63,722 nucleotides of DNA from Marinoscillum sp. MHG1-6 (lineage in GTDB: Bacteria; Bacteroidota; Bacteroidia; Cytophagales; Cyclobacteriaceae): positions 127,498 through 191,219 of the forward strand of contig NZ_JAMZMI010000007.1 in assembly GCF_024714475.1 (NCBI RefSeq), written 5' to 3'. Position 1 is the stretch's first letter. Each line of letters opens with the position of its first letter. The translations under genes were made by a program, and so were the position numbers. Positions 51,257 to 59,214 of this stretch are shown here, in pieces. The notes below the pieces were generated by a model. That model did no database searches, was not told where the DNA came from, and was given only the letters and a program-made list of their open reading frames with translations.

Positions 51257-51514
51257 ATGTTTTTAGAAATAGTAACACCGGACGAAAAAGTTTTCGAAGG
51301 AGAAGTAGAAAGCGCTTCATTCCCCGGAAGCGACGGTTCATTTCAGGTACTGAACAATCACGCTGCTTTGATCTCAACCCTGGGTAAAGGTGATATCAAG
51401 TTGGTAAAACAAGTGGATAAGAAAGTTGAAGAGATCCACATGGAAGTTGAAGGAGGAATTGTAGAGGTGCTTAATAACAAAGTAATGGTATTGGCTGAGA
51501 AAATAAATTCTTAA
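51257..51514 (+). CDS. atpC: ATP synthase F1 subunit epsilon, short form
   Basis: 85 residues covering only the N-terminal beta-sandwich (MFLEIVTPDEKVFEGEVESASFPGSDGSF... and HAALISTLGKGDIKL). The C-terminal helical pair that inhibits ATP hydrolysis in E. coli epsilon (about 138 residues) is absent. It follows atpD by 90 nt and ends at a strong terminator. Confidence 0.93.
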   Translation: MFLEIVTPDEKVFEGEVESASFPGSDGSFQVLNNHAALISTLGKGDIKLVKQVDKKVEEIHMEVEGGIVEVLNNKVMVLAEKINS

Positions 51515-51536
51515 GCCTCACATAATAAAGTTTTTA

Positions 51537-51572
51537 AAAATCCCCTTTGGTATACCAAAGGGGATTTTTTTT
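51537..51572 (+). terminator. Rho-independent terminator after atpC
   Basis: Perfect 10-bp stem TCCCCTTTGG/CCAAAGGGGA with a TATA loop and a run of eight T. Confidence 0.92.
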
Positions 51573-51899
51573 GGATCAAGCAATAAAATTGTGGGGAGAT
51601 TGTATTCATACGTGAAAACCACTAACAGAAATGTAGAATTGATTACATCTCTTCATTGTATATGATTGCCCTTAAAAGTGACACTAGTCATATCATGATT
51701 TTTCAAACAATTTCTTTTTACCCGTCATAGAGGTCTTCGGCATTGAAGGAATTCCGATCAGAAATTCCAATATTTAACGAGCGCTATCGATTCTTAAGAT
51801 AGATTGGATTCCTTTACTATCCCCCACAGAGTTTCGGATTGACCCATTTTTTTTTGCAAAAGGCTCAATGAGCCTGCAAGATTATAAAGCCTTCAAACA
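51573..51899. other. Intergenic region holding repeat copy B
   Basis: About 330 nt between the two terminators. No gene is supported apart from a short reading frame in the repeat. It contains copy B (51690-51860, minus-strand sense). Confidence 0.6.
51690..51860 (-). repeat. Dispersed repeat copy B
   Basis: Minus-strand relative of copy A at 44640-44800. The short frame 51743-51693 (ATG) encodes 16 residues starting MPKTSMTGKKKLF; an open region upstream to about 51773 reads ...EFLIGIPS, matching copy A. The core is about 84% identical over 75 nt; flanking sequence is more diverged but keeps the AATCCGAAACTC block. Confidence 0.75.
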
Positions 51900-51930
51900 C
51901 AAAAAAAGGGAGCCATTGGCTCCCTTTTGG
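51900..51930 (-). terminator. Terminator after the DUF4382 lipoprotein
   Basis: 7-bp stem GGGAGCC/GGCTCCC with an ATT loop; on the minus strand it is followed by a T-run (seven T), just past the gene's stop. Confidence 0.85.
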
Positions 51931-51950
51931 TTATAGCATTACATGCTCTA

Positions 51951-52727
51951 TCAATCCATATACAGCGTGTCTACAGAAGTAACCTCGCCGATCACAACGC
52001 CAACACCTGACTCAATAGCTGTATTTAGCGTACTATCAGCAGGCTCAGCTACCACATCATAAGTTCCTTCCGGAAGTGCTCTCAACAAGAACATTCCATC
52101 TTCATCCGGGTAAGTTGAAGTTGCAGTGTCAGTTCCCTGAATAGCATAGATCACAGCCGCTGAATCAACCGGGCTGATAACACCCTCGATAGCACCTGTA
52201 GTAGCTTCAAATACAGCTCTGATCACCGGCTTAAGATTGTATTTACCAGACGAACCAGCAGAAACTACGGACTTGGCCGCATCAAAGTCGATGACCAGTT
52301 TGTAAGTAATACCCGCCAGAATATCCGCATGGACATTTAGCTTCAATCCAGATTCCTGACCCGATGGTGTGGTAAGCGCATAAGTCTCGCCGTCCATAAC
52401 CAAAGAGTTTTCAGTTCCCAGGATCAACCTTACCTGGGCCAATTTCCCTTCAGGAAGTTCTACCTCCCCAAGGAATGCTTCTTCTCCATTTGTCAGCTGT
52501 AACAGATCGTACACTCCCATAGTTGCGGACTCAAGTGAAATCCATCCACCTGGATCTCCGGAGGCATTAACCTGCACATCCTGGATGTCCACAAAAACTG
52601 AATCATAATCAGCAGGAGCATCTACAAGACTTACTTGGATCTTAGCAGACCCACCCTCGTTATCTGAACAAGACAGAAAGGAAAAGGCAATAAATAGGGC
52701 AAGAGTAAATTTTGCAGCTAATTTCAT
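51951..52727 (-). CDS. DUF4382 lipoprotein
   Basis: 258 residues from the ATG at 52727; a further in-frame upstream extension lacks a leader and is rejected. Lipobox FLSC with Cys20. The mature protein has KIQVSLVDAPADYDSVFVDIQDVQVN and YDLLQLTNGEEAFLGEVELPEGKLAQVRLIL, the DUF4382 signature, and a C-terminal carboxypeptidase-regulatory-like beta-sandwich (about 180-258). Predicted cell-surface; ligand unknown. Confidence 0.87.
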   Translation of the reverse strand: MKLAAKFTLALFIAFSFLSCSDNEGGSAKIQVSLVDAPADYDSVFVDIQDVQVNASGDPGGWISLESATMGVYDLLQLTNGEEAFLGEVELPEGKLAQVRLILGTENSLVMDGETYALTTPSGQESGLKLNVHADILAGITYKLVIDFDAAKSVVSAGSSGKYNLKPVIRAVFEATTGAIEGVISPVDSAAVIYAIQGTDTATSTYPDEDGMFLLRALPEGTYDVVAEPADSTLNTAIESGVGVVIGEVTSVDTLYMD

Positions 52728-52833
52728 TTTTTTAACGTTTGTTTTGTTAGAGTTAATACTAATATAGAACCGATTGTAACCAAAATAGTTGCAATTCAAT
52801 TGGGATTTAAAAGGGAATAAATATAAATAATTC

Positions 52834-53310
52834 GTGAGACATTCTTCGGTAGACGGTCAGTATTTGCTTCAGAAATTCCCCGGAAAGGGTGGATGGACCT
52901 ACGCCGAAATTCCTGAGATAGCTCAAAACAAGAACAATCCCTTTGGGTGGGTGAAAGTTAAAGGCTCAATAGATGGCTTCGAACTCAACAATTACAAATT
53001 GATGCCAATGGGAAATGGGCAGCTTTTTCTCCCTGTTAAAGCATCCATTAGAAAGGCGATCAAAAAATCGGCCGGCGATTCGGTCCATATCATTCTTACT
53101 CTCGATGAAAGTCCTCTGGAACTGCCCCAAGAGATGATAGACTGCTTTGACATAGCGTCCCCTGACCTTTTAGAGGCCTTTTATAAGCATTCTGAAGGAG
53201 AACGTAAGTATTATTTGGACTGGATATATGATGCGAAGAAAGAGGAGACCAAGGCAGAACGTATTATCAAATTGATTCAACTATTGGAAAATGAAATTCA
53301 GAAGAGCTAA
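52834..53310 (+). CDS. YdeI/OmdA-like protein with DUF1905 domain
   Basis: 158 residues. N-terminal part has the DUF1905 block FGWVKVKGSIDGFELNNYKLMPMGNG...LPVKASIRKAI; the C-terminal helices (HSEGERKYYLDWIYDAKKEETKAERI) match the bacteriocin-protection/YdeI family. No signal peptide. Start GTG at 52834. It overlaps the acetyltransferase gene by 20 nt, so the two are likely cotranslated. Function unknown. Confidence 0.8.
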   Translation: MRHSSVDGQYLLQKFPGKGGWTYAEIPEIAQNKNNPFGWVKVKGSIDGFELNNYKLMPMGNGQLFLPVKASIRKAIKKSAGDSVHIILTLDESPLELPQEMIDCFDIASPDLLEAFYKHSEGERKYYLDWIYDAKKEETKAERIIKLIQLLENEIQKS

Positions 53311-53743
53311 AAGAGAAGATGTTGTTGATATTGTTGGGATGCTTGCCAATGATGAACTAGGACAAATAAGAGAAGATTTTAAGAATCCACTCCCTGATAA
53401 ATATTATTCAGCGTTCGAAAACATTGATCAGGACCATAACCAGGAGTTAATTGTAGTTGAAAATGATGAAAAGAAAATCATTGGGACGATGCAACTCACC
53501 TTTGTCCCGTACCTGACCTACCAGGGAGGTGTAAGGGCTCAGATTGAAGCGGTGAGAATTAGAGAAGACCAAAGAGGCATGGGAGTCGGAGAGAAAATGT
53601 TCCAATGGGCGATCAATCGAGCAAAGGAACGCGGTGCGCACCTCGTCCAACTAACCTCAGACAAAAAGCGACCAGGCGCGCTTCGGTTTTATGAAAAATT
53701 GGGTTTCAAAGCTTCTCACGAAGGAATGAAGCTTCACCTATGA
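53291..53743 (+). CDS. GNAT-family N-acetyltransferase
   Basis: 150 residues. Acetyl-CoA loop REDQRGMGVGEKM (about 96-108) and the C-terminal GALRFYEKLGFKASHEGMKL signature of the GNAT fold are present. The acceptor substrate is unknown. It overlaps the YdeI-like gene by 20 nt and is followed by a terminator. Confidence 0.9.
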   Translation: MKFRRAKREDVVDIVGMLANDELGQIREDFKNPLPDKYYSAFENIDQDHNQELIVVENDEKKIIGTMQLTFVPYLTYQGGVRAQIEAVRIREDQRGMGVGEKMFQWAINRAKERGAHLVQLTSDKKRPGALRFYEKLGFKASHEGMKLHL

Positions 53744-53775
53744 AGCCTGATCACTAACCTATTCAAATGGAGGCC

Positions 53776-53813
53776 ACAAAAAAATGGCTCAGTTTTCACC
53801 AAGCCATTTTTTC
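53776..53813. terminator. Bidirectional terminator
   Basis: Stem AAAAAATGGCT / AGCCATTTTTT with a loop between, lying between the convergent acetyltransferase and lemA. A/T-runs on both sides let it serve either strand. Confidence 0.8.
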
Positions 53814-53833
53814 AATTTCAATCATATACCTGA

Positions 53834-54424
53834 TCAGAACTCCACGGTAGGAGCATTTTCCGCCCCGGCGTCCGCCTGAAAGAGTGCCTTTCGCTCAAAA
53901 CCAAACATCCCTGCAAACATCGTATTTGGAAATACCCGAATAAAGGTGTTATAGTCCTGTGTTATCTCATTATAACGTTTTCTAGCCACTGCGATACGAT
54001 TCTCCGTTCCTTCCAATTGTGCTTGTAGCTCAAGAAAGTTCTGATTAGACTTCAGTTCCGGATACCTTTCTACAGTTACCAACAATCGGGATAAAGCTGA
54101 ATTCAGCTGTCCCTGAGCGGCCTGAAATTGCTGAAGGTTTTCCTCGGTCAGATTATCGGCATTGATATTCAGACTTGAGGCTTTGGCCCTTGCTTCTGTT
54201 ACACCAACCAAAACGTCCTGTTCTTGCTGAGCAAACCCTTTAACCGTATTCACCAGATTCGGGATCAGATCAGAACGCCTCTGATATTGAGTTTCTACAT
54301 TGGACCAGGCAGTATTCACCGCTTCGTCCTTAGCTACCATACCGTTATATTTTCCAGAAAAAAAGCTGTAGATGATAAAAACTAATATGACTACAACTAT
54401 TATGGTTATCCATTTTTTATTCAT
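53834..54424 (-). CDS. LemA family protein
   Basis: 196 residues: a single N-terminal transmembrane helix (about 5-22) and a LemA helical bundle with ETQYQRRSDLIPNLVNTVKGFA and PNTMFAGMFGFERKALFQA at the end. Function unclear, membrane-linked. It is divergent from the TPM genes, a common partner, and its start codon lies just beside the promoter of those genes. Confidence 0.9.
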   Translation of the reverse strand: MNKKWITIIVVVILVFIIYSFFSGKYNGMVAKDEAVNTAWSNVETQYQRRSDLIPNLVNTVKGFAQQEQDVLVGVTEARAKASSLNINADNLTEENLQQFQAAQGQLNSALSRLLVTVERYPELKSNQNFLELQAQLEGTENRIAVARKRYNEITQDYNTFIRVFPNTMFAGMFGFERKALFQADAGAENAPTVEF

Positions 54425-54456
54425 TGGGCCGATCTTTAATTTTTAGCTTACGTTTG
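54424..54456 (+). promoter_or_regulatory. Promoter of the TPM genes
   Basis: TTG (54424-54426), 22 nt, TACGTTTG (54449-54456): an exact Bacteroidota promoter. The -33 TTG shares its first base with the lemA start codon on the other strand. It supports the GTG start at 54493. Confidence 0.65.
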
Positions 54457-54492
54457 TTTCAATTTTACAAGAATACGAGAACTAACGATTTT

Positions 54493-55386
54493 GTGAAAAT
54501 TAGGATACTATTTCTACTCTTTCTATACTGTTTTGGGTTCAGTCTATTTGCTCAGAACATTCCACTCCCTAAACTCACCCAACGAGTAACGGACCAAACA
54601 GGCACGCTAGGTAGTGGCGAAAAAAGTGCACTGGAACAGAAGCTCAAAAACTTCGAGTCAGCAAAGGGTAGCCAGGTCGTTATTGTAATAATACCGACAA
54701 CCGGGGATGAAACCATAGAACAGTATAGCATTCGACTCGCAGAGGATTGGAAAATTGGCCGTGATGGAGTAGATGACGGAGTCATCATGCTTTTCGCCAT
54801 GCAAGATCGTAAAATGCGAATCGAAGTAGGATACGGCTTAGAAGGTGCCTTGACCGACGCATTATCAAAAAGAATCATCACGAATGTTATTATCCCCGAT
54901 TTCAGATCCGGGCATTTTTATCGTGGCATCGACCATGGACTAGATATAGTATTGAGTGCGATCAATGGAGAGGCCCTTCCTCCTGTAGTCACTAGAACCT
55001 CAACCTCCAGTTCAAATCGCAATGGAAAAAATCCTCTGGGGGCATTTGTCTTCCCCTTGATGGTAGTCGTGTTTATCGGAGCTGGAATTGCCCGGTCAGT
55101 ACTCGGTAAAAAATATGGCAAAGGGAAAGTGACAGGGGTTCTCGCAGGGATTATTTTCTTGTTGAGCTGGATATTTATAAGTCTTGCTGCAGCCATTTTC
55201 ATCACCGCTATTGTAAGCATATTTATTTCCGTTCCATCGGGAGGAGGAGGTAGACGTGGCGGAGGTGGAGGCTTCTTCATGGGAGGCGGCTACGGTGGTG
55301 GGTTTTCCGGAGGCGGAGGATTTGGCGGTGGTTTCTCCGGTGGTGGGGGCGGTTTTGGAGGTGGAGGCGCTTCCGGCGGTTGGTAA
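54493..55386 (+). CDS. TPM-domain protein with Gly-rich tail
   Basis: 297 residues from the GTG at 54493: signal peptide (cleavage near SLFAQ, about 21), TPM domain (about 25-165; QRVTDQTGTLG...GSQVVIVIIPTTGDETIEQYS), two transmembrane segments (about 188-210 and 216-245), then a tail of Gly, Phe and Ser (SGGGGGFGGGGASGG). YgcG/TPM proteins have been reported as phosphatases or photosystem assembly factors; here the role is unknown. Paired with lemA (divergent) and a second TPM gene 15 nt downstream. Confidence 0.88.
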   Translation: MKIRILFLLFLYCFGFSLFAQNIPLPKLTQRVTDQTGTLGSGEKSALEQKLKNFESAKGSQVVIVIIPTTGDETIEQYSIRLAEDWKIGRDGVDDGVIMLFAMQDRKMRIEVGYGLEGALTDALSKRIITNVIIPDFRSGHFYRGIDHGLDIVLSAINGEALPPVVTRTSTSSSNRNGKNPLGAFVFPLMVVVFIGAGIARSVLGKKYGKGKVTGVLAGIIFLLSWIFISLAAAIFITAIVSIFISVPSGGGGRRGGGGGFFMGGGYGGGFSGGGGFGGGFSGGGGGFGGGGASGGW

Positions 55387-55401
55387 TTTTTTTGAATCAA
55401 T

Positions 55402-56052
55402 ATGGCGAAATATACATTCACATCAGGGGAAAAGGAACAGGTCAAACAGGCCGTAAAAGATCTGGAAAAGGTATCGTGCGGAGAAATTGTGCCCTACTTC
55501 GTGAATAGCAGTGATGATTATTCAGAAGCTACCTGGTACTCGAGTGCTTCTCTGGGGGCCATTTCCACAATTGTCATGGGTTTGCTTTCTTACACGTGGA
55601 TGCTTCCCTTTCATCTGACGCCACTGGAGGTTTCTATCGTTATACTCATCTCTCTTATTATTGGATTTTTAGTCCCGGTGGTTCTGCCTCAATCGCGAAG
55701 ACTGATCATTTCAAGAGACAAGCAGGAACAACGAGTTCGCCAAAGGGCTGCTGAAGCATTCCTGACAGAAAAAGTATATCAGACGGAAGAAAAAGTTGGC
55801 ATCCTGATCTTTGTAAGCCAACTGGAGCATCAGGTCCTTGTCATTGGAGATGAAGGCATCAATGAAAAAGTAAAGCCAGGTGACTGGGAAGAAGTGGTCA
55901 ACCTAATCATTGAAGGTATTAAGTCCGGACAAACTTCTGTCGGACTAATTAAAGCCATTAACCAATGTAAAGATCTCCTCTTAGCTAATGGCTTTGTGCG
56001 AAAATCCACAGACTTTAATGAACTTGATGACGATCTTCGAATAGAAGATTAG
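55402..56052 (+). CDS. Second TPM-domain protein
   Basis: 216 residues. The TPM domain is split by two transmembrane helices (about 47-67 and 76-97), with the soluble part continuing at about 105-190 (TEEKVGILIFVSQLEHQVLVIGDEGI). No signal peptide or Gly-rich tail, unlike the upstream paralogue. Start ATG, 15 nt after that gene. Probably works with the upstream TPM and LemA proteins. Confidence 0.87.
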   Translation: MAKYTFTSGEKEQVKQAVKDLEKVSCGEIVPYFVNSSDDYSEATWYSSASLGAISTIVMGLLSYTWMLPFHLTPLEVSIVILISLIIGFLVPVVLPQSRRLIISRDKQEQRVRQRAAEAFLTEKVYQTEEKVGILIFVSQLEHQVLVIGDEGINEKVKPGDWEEVVNLIIEGIKSGQTSVGLIKAINQCKDLLLANGFVRKSTDFNELDDDLRIED

Positions 56053-56053
56053 C

Positions 56054-56917
56054 TCACCACTTTACCACAAAGTCTACAAAAGGAAACGCTGCACCCTCTG
56101 CACCCATAAAAGCCAGGTCCACTGCTATCTTCTCTCCGAAAAAACGAACGCCCATCGACCAGATGGTTACGTCCTGTAAAATCCAGTTTTCAGAAATAAA
56201 GGATGCCTTCCGGGCGATTCGGAGCATTCCACTGACGGTAACGGTGGTTCCACTTTGAAATCCATCTTCATCATAACCCCATCCCATCCCAAGACTAAAA
56301 TTATTATCTAAATTTCCGAGGGTTGTTACTCCATAGGCTACACCAAAAGGAGTCCAGTTACCCTCCCAATCCGAGAAACTCATATGGAGCAATCCTGCAC
56401 CGAGATACACATTCTCGGTAGTCTCTAATCCCACCTTAGGGGTCAGCGCTACAAAAAGTGGTCTCTGACCGTTCATAGGGCTTGCGAGTTCCGTGGCTCC
56501 ACCAATAGCAAAATGGTTGGAGACACCAATATTAATGGAGTTGACGAATAGCAGCGCATTTTGAAAATACCCTTCTCCTTTTTTCAGGGGAATGGCAGAG
56601 GTCGAAAGCAAATAACGTGTTGGGTTGGGGTTATCGAACCAGTATCTTCCTGATTTTATCGATTCTGACTTCACCTTTTCCACCTCCTTTATTCGATCCA
56701 GTGGAACTTCAACCCGCAGAAGCGCACTTGTCTGAAGAACCACATGGGTTTCATCGTAGCTAAGAACTTTTCCAAGAATTTTATCCTCATTAACCAACTC
56801 AATGAGATAATATCCAACAGTGTCAAAGTCATATTGATGTGGATCAATCTGGCTGTACAAATCCCCGGTTTTGGCTACCAAAATGGAGATTATTAAAATT
56901 TTCAATAAAGTTTTCAT
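56054..56917 (-). CDS. Secreted protein, unknown, probable beta-barrel
   Basis: 287 residues with signal peptide (from the ATG at 56917; cleavage near DLYSQ, about 23). An in-frame extension to 56938 is less likely. An N-terminal beta-rich part (VGYYLIELVNEDKILGKVLSYDETHVVLQTSALLRVEVP) reads like a small stand-alone domain, followed by strands typical of an 8-10 strand barrel (GYFQNALLFVNSINIGVSNHFAIGG...). It ends in DFVVKW. No named function. Convergent with the second TPM gene; only 1 nt lies between stops. Confidence 0.72.
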   Translation of the reverse strand: MKTLLKILIISILVAKTGDLYSQIDPHQYDFDTVGYYLIELVNEDKILGKVLSYDETHVVLQTSALLRVEVPLDRIKEVEKVKSESIKSGRYWFDNPNPTRYLLSTSAIPLKKGEGYFQNALLFVNSINIGVSNHFAIGGATELASPMNGQRPLFVALTPKVGLETTENVYLGAGLLHMSFSDWEGNWTPFGVAYGVTTLGNLDNNFSLGMGWGYDEDGFQSGTTVTVSGMLRIARKASFISENWILQDVTIWSMGVRFFGEKIAVDLAFMGAEGAAFPFVDFVVKW

Positions 56918-57221
56918 GACGACCAGGCTTTTGATCAAAGGACGCTAAACATCATGTGATCCACGAACGGGTTTTCACGTCTTCATTCCCAACTTTCTTA
57001 TTTACTGAATATTCATTCCCCTTCAGAGCGAGCAATTGTTCAGAATGCAAAACCCCAGTCCATTTCAGCATCCAGTTGCATATTTTGCAAAAATCATTCA
57101 GCCCATTTGAGCTACGTCGTTAAAATTTCCCGATTCTACCACAGCCACTCATGGAAGTTGAGTGCATTAAGAATGATTATTTTCATAAATTTCTACTCAT
57201 TCTCACCCCCTATCAATATTT
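56918..57221. other. Intergenic region, nothing recognised
   Basis: About 300 nt between the divergent secreted-protein and HELAH membrane-protein genes. No repeat, terminator or exact promoter match was seen; the best box (TTATTTTC near 57177) lacks the final G. Confidence 0.5.
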
Positions 57222-58007
57222 ATGAAACAGCGCCTATTGGTTATCAACCTCACCTGCCTATTTGCAACAGCTTTTGCGCTCACTACTTTTCTTCATGAAC
57301 TGGCCCATGCCCTCACAGCCAACATCCTGGGTATCGAATCTACCTTGTTCCACTCCTATGTTTCCTATGATGACGACCAGGTGTCCAAAACACATCAAAT
57401 GCTCATTGCAGCAAATGGTCCGCTGTTTTCTCTGCTACAGGCTGTCATCTGCTTTGTACTGATCAGAAAAAGAAAATCAGCAGATTTCGGAGGTATTTTT
57501 CTTTGGTGGATGGCGGTAATCGGGACGGTAGTTTTTTTGGGCTATGTCATGATGGGGCCATTTATTCCCTACGGCGACACCGGTAAGGTTTATGCACTGC
57601 TTTCGATTCCACCGGCAGTTACCTTACCGCTGATGGGACTGGCTATTTTCGCAATTATCCTCTTCTTCAAAAAAGCCACACCACTACTAAAAGAAATGCT
57701 CGTGACCATCAAAACGGCCCTTAACCTGAATGGCCAACAAGCCTTTATTCAGCTCTTTTTCATTCCTGTTGTCATTGGTACTTTTCTGAACCTTGGCAAT
57801 TCTTTACCCGCACCTACTCCGATTAGCCTCGCCCTGCCAGTGGTGGTAAGTTTAACCATGATTCCATCTGCCATCAGGTTGGGCAAAAACGAATGGACCG
57901 ATTCAGGGTCCGTTTTCAAATTTTCTTTGGGAAGCTATTGGCCAATTGCTTCCATGATTCTGTCCACCATCGTCTTGCGCTTCTTAGCATCGGGACTTAC
58001 GCTTTGA
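57222..58007 (+). CDS. Membrane protein with HELAH zinc motif (M50-like)
   Basis: 261 residues and about six transmembrane helices. The motif HELAH (His25, Glu26, His29) sits in the first helix, as in site-2 proteases of peptidase family M50; a later AANGPLFSLL (about 66-75) could be the second zinc region in place of the usual NPDG. No PDZ domain. It could be a regulatory intramembrane protease or a small non-proteolytic relative; the third ligand is not certain. It stands alone as a single gene. Confidence 0.7.
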   Translation: MKQRLLVINLTCLFATAFALTTFLHELAHALTANILGIESTLFHSYVSYDDDQVSKTHQMLIAANGPLFSLLQAVICFVLIRKRKSADFGGIFLWWMAVIGTVVFLGYVMMGPFIPYGDTGKVYALLSIPPAVTLPLMGLAIFAIILFFKKATPLLKEMLVTIKTALNLNGQQAFIQLFFIPVVIGTFLNLGNSLPAPTPISLALPVVVSLTMIPSAIRLGKNEWTDSGSVFKFSLGSYWPIASMILSTIVLRFLASGLTL

Positions 58008-58081
58008 GATCAAAATGCTCCATAGTTCTCAGTCGAATGCATTATTCTCGCTAATATTGAGCCCAATTTGAATATCTCGCC

Positions 58082-58900
58082 ATGCTCATTACCGATCAGA
58101 TAATCTTCTTTGAACTGCAAAAGACAGGATGCACGCATACCAGAAGAATATTATCGACCCTTTATGCGGACAATCATCAAATTATTGGAAAGCACAATGC
58201 TTATGATACGGTTCCTAAAAAGGTTCTGGGCGATTTTGAAGGCAAAACCAAGGTCGGCAACATCCGTAACCCGTGGGACTGGTATATTTCGTTATGGGCC
58301 TACGGCTGCCAGCATCGAGGGGGTCTCTACAGGAGAGTGGCGTTAAACAACTACCTGTTCCTTTTTTCAAAAAAGAGGTTCCTGGATTTGATAAACACGG
58401 GGCCTTATGGTCGATACCCTAAACTGGATACTCAGCTATGGCAGCAGGTTTATTCAGATGTCAACAATTACGAAAACTTTAATGCCTGGCTGAAACTGGT
58501 CTTACAAAGCAAAGAGCACGGTATTGGAGAGGGCTTTAAGATCGGCAACATTTCCCAATTCGCCGGTCTCATGACCTTTCGCTATTTTCAGCTGTACGCT
58601 TATCGCAAAAAGCTCAATTCCGTTCATTCCCTGAAGGAGCTTCGAGACTTTGACCAAAAAGAAAACTTCATGGATGTCATCATCAGAAATGAAAACCTCC
58701 ATAGCGATCTTCTTGAAAATGTCGATAAACTGAAATGCAGCCAGGAAGAATTGACCAAAGTACTCGGGAGTTTTGCCAAACGTACCAACACTTCAGAAAG
58801 AGATAAGGACTACCGAAAATATTATGACGAGGAGTCTGTGAAGCTGGTTCAACAAAAGGAAAAGTTCATTATAGAAAAGTACGGCTACTCATTCGGGTGA
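58082..58900 (+). CDS. Sulfotransferase-like protein
   Basis: 272 residues. N-terminal FFELQKTGCTHT (about 9-20) fits the 5'-phosphosulfate loop of PAPS-dependent sulfotransferases, and VGNIRNPWDWYISLWAYG (about 58-75) fits the 3'-phosphate loop. It would transfer sulfate to a carbohydrate or other acceptor; the acceptor is unknown. No signal peptide. A broken IS remnant begins 14 nt after its stop. Confidence 0.78.
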   Translation: MLITDQIIFFELQKTGCTHTRRILSTLYADNHQIIGKHNAYDTVPKKVLGDFEGKTKVGNIRNPWDWYISLWAYGCQHRGGLYRRVALNNYLFLFSKKRFLDLINTGPYGRYPKLDTQLWQQVYSDVNNYENFNAWLKLVLQSKEHGIGEGFKIGNISQFAGLMTFRYFQLYAYRKKLNSVHSLKELRDFDQKENFMDVIIRNENLHSDLLENVDKLKCSQEELTKVLGSFAKRTNTSERDKDYRKYYDEESVKLVQQKEKFIIEKYGYSFG

Positions 58901-58914
58901 TGGTACCCCAATTA

Positions 58915-59193
58915 TCAGGACAGGGATAGTTCGTCTTTGAGTATTTGATGATCCAAACTTAAGTCAGCAAACATCTGCTTCAACCGTCTGTTTTCCTCTT
59001 CCAACTCCTTGAGTTTCTTTAACTCATTGGCTTCCATACCTCCATATTTCTTTCGCCCGGCGACCCGGTTCCAATTGTAGAGGGTAGACTTATGGATACC
59101 ATATTCACGGCAGATGCTCTCCTGATCTCTGCCTGATTCATGTTCTTTAAGCGCTTTAACTATCTGCGCTTCGGATATTCTTCGCTTCTTCAT
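58915..59193 (-). mobile_element. Truncated IS3-type orfA (transposase helix-turn-helix)
   Basis: 92 codons with ATG: N-terminal RRISEAQIVKALKEHESGR, an HTH (SICREYGIHKSTLYNW) and a leucine-rich coiled coil (LKELEEENRRLKQMFADLSLD). It is nearly a full OrfA of the IS3 kind, but the tail after LKD is replaced by ELSLS and a stop, and no orfB (DDE catalytic part) follows. The element is therefore dead. The left flank ACTGTTTAAATGTAC... near 59200 may include its terminal end, with no matching end seen on the other side. Confidence 0.82.
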
Positions 59194-59214
59194 TTTGACT
59201 GTTTAAATGTACAA

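Noticed and set aside
51573-51700. Small RNA in the spacer after atpC
   Set aside because: No promoter box or own terminator was found apart from those of neighbours.
58600-58914. orfB of the IS3-type element downstream of orfA
   Set aside because: The sequence there is the sulfotransferase gene on the other strand; no DDE motif.
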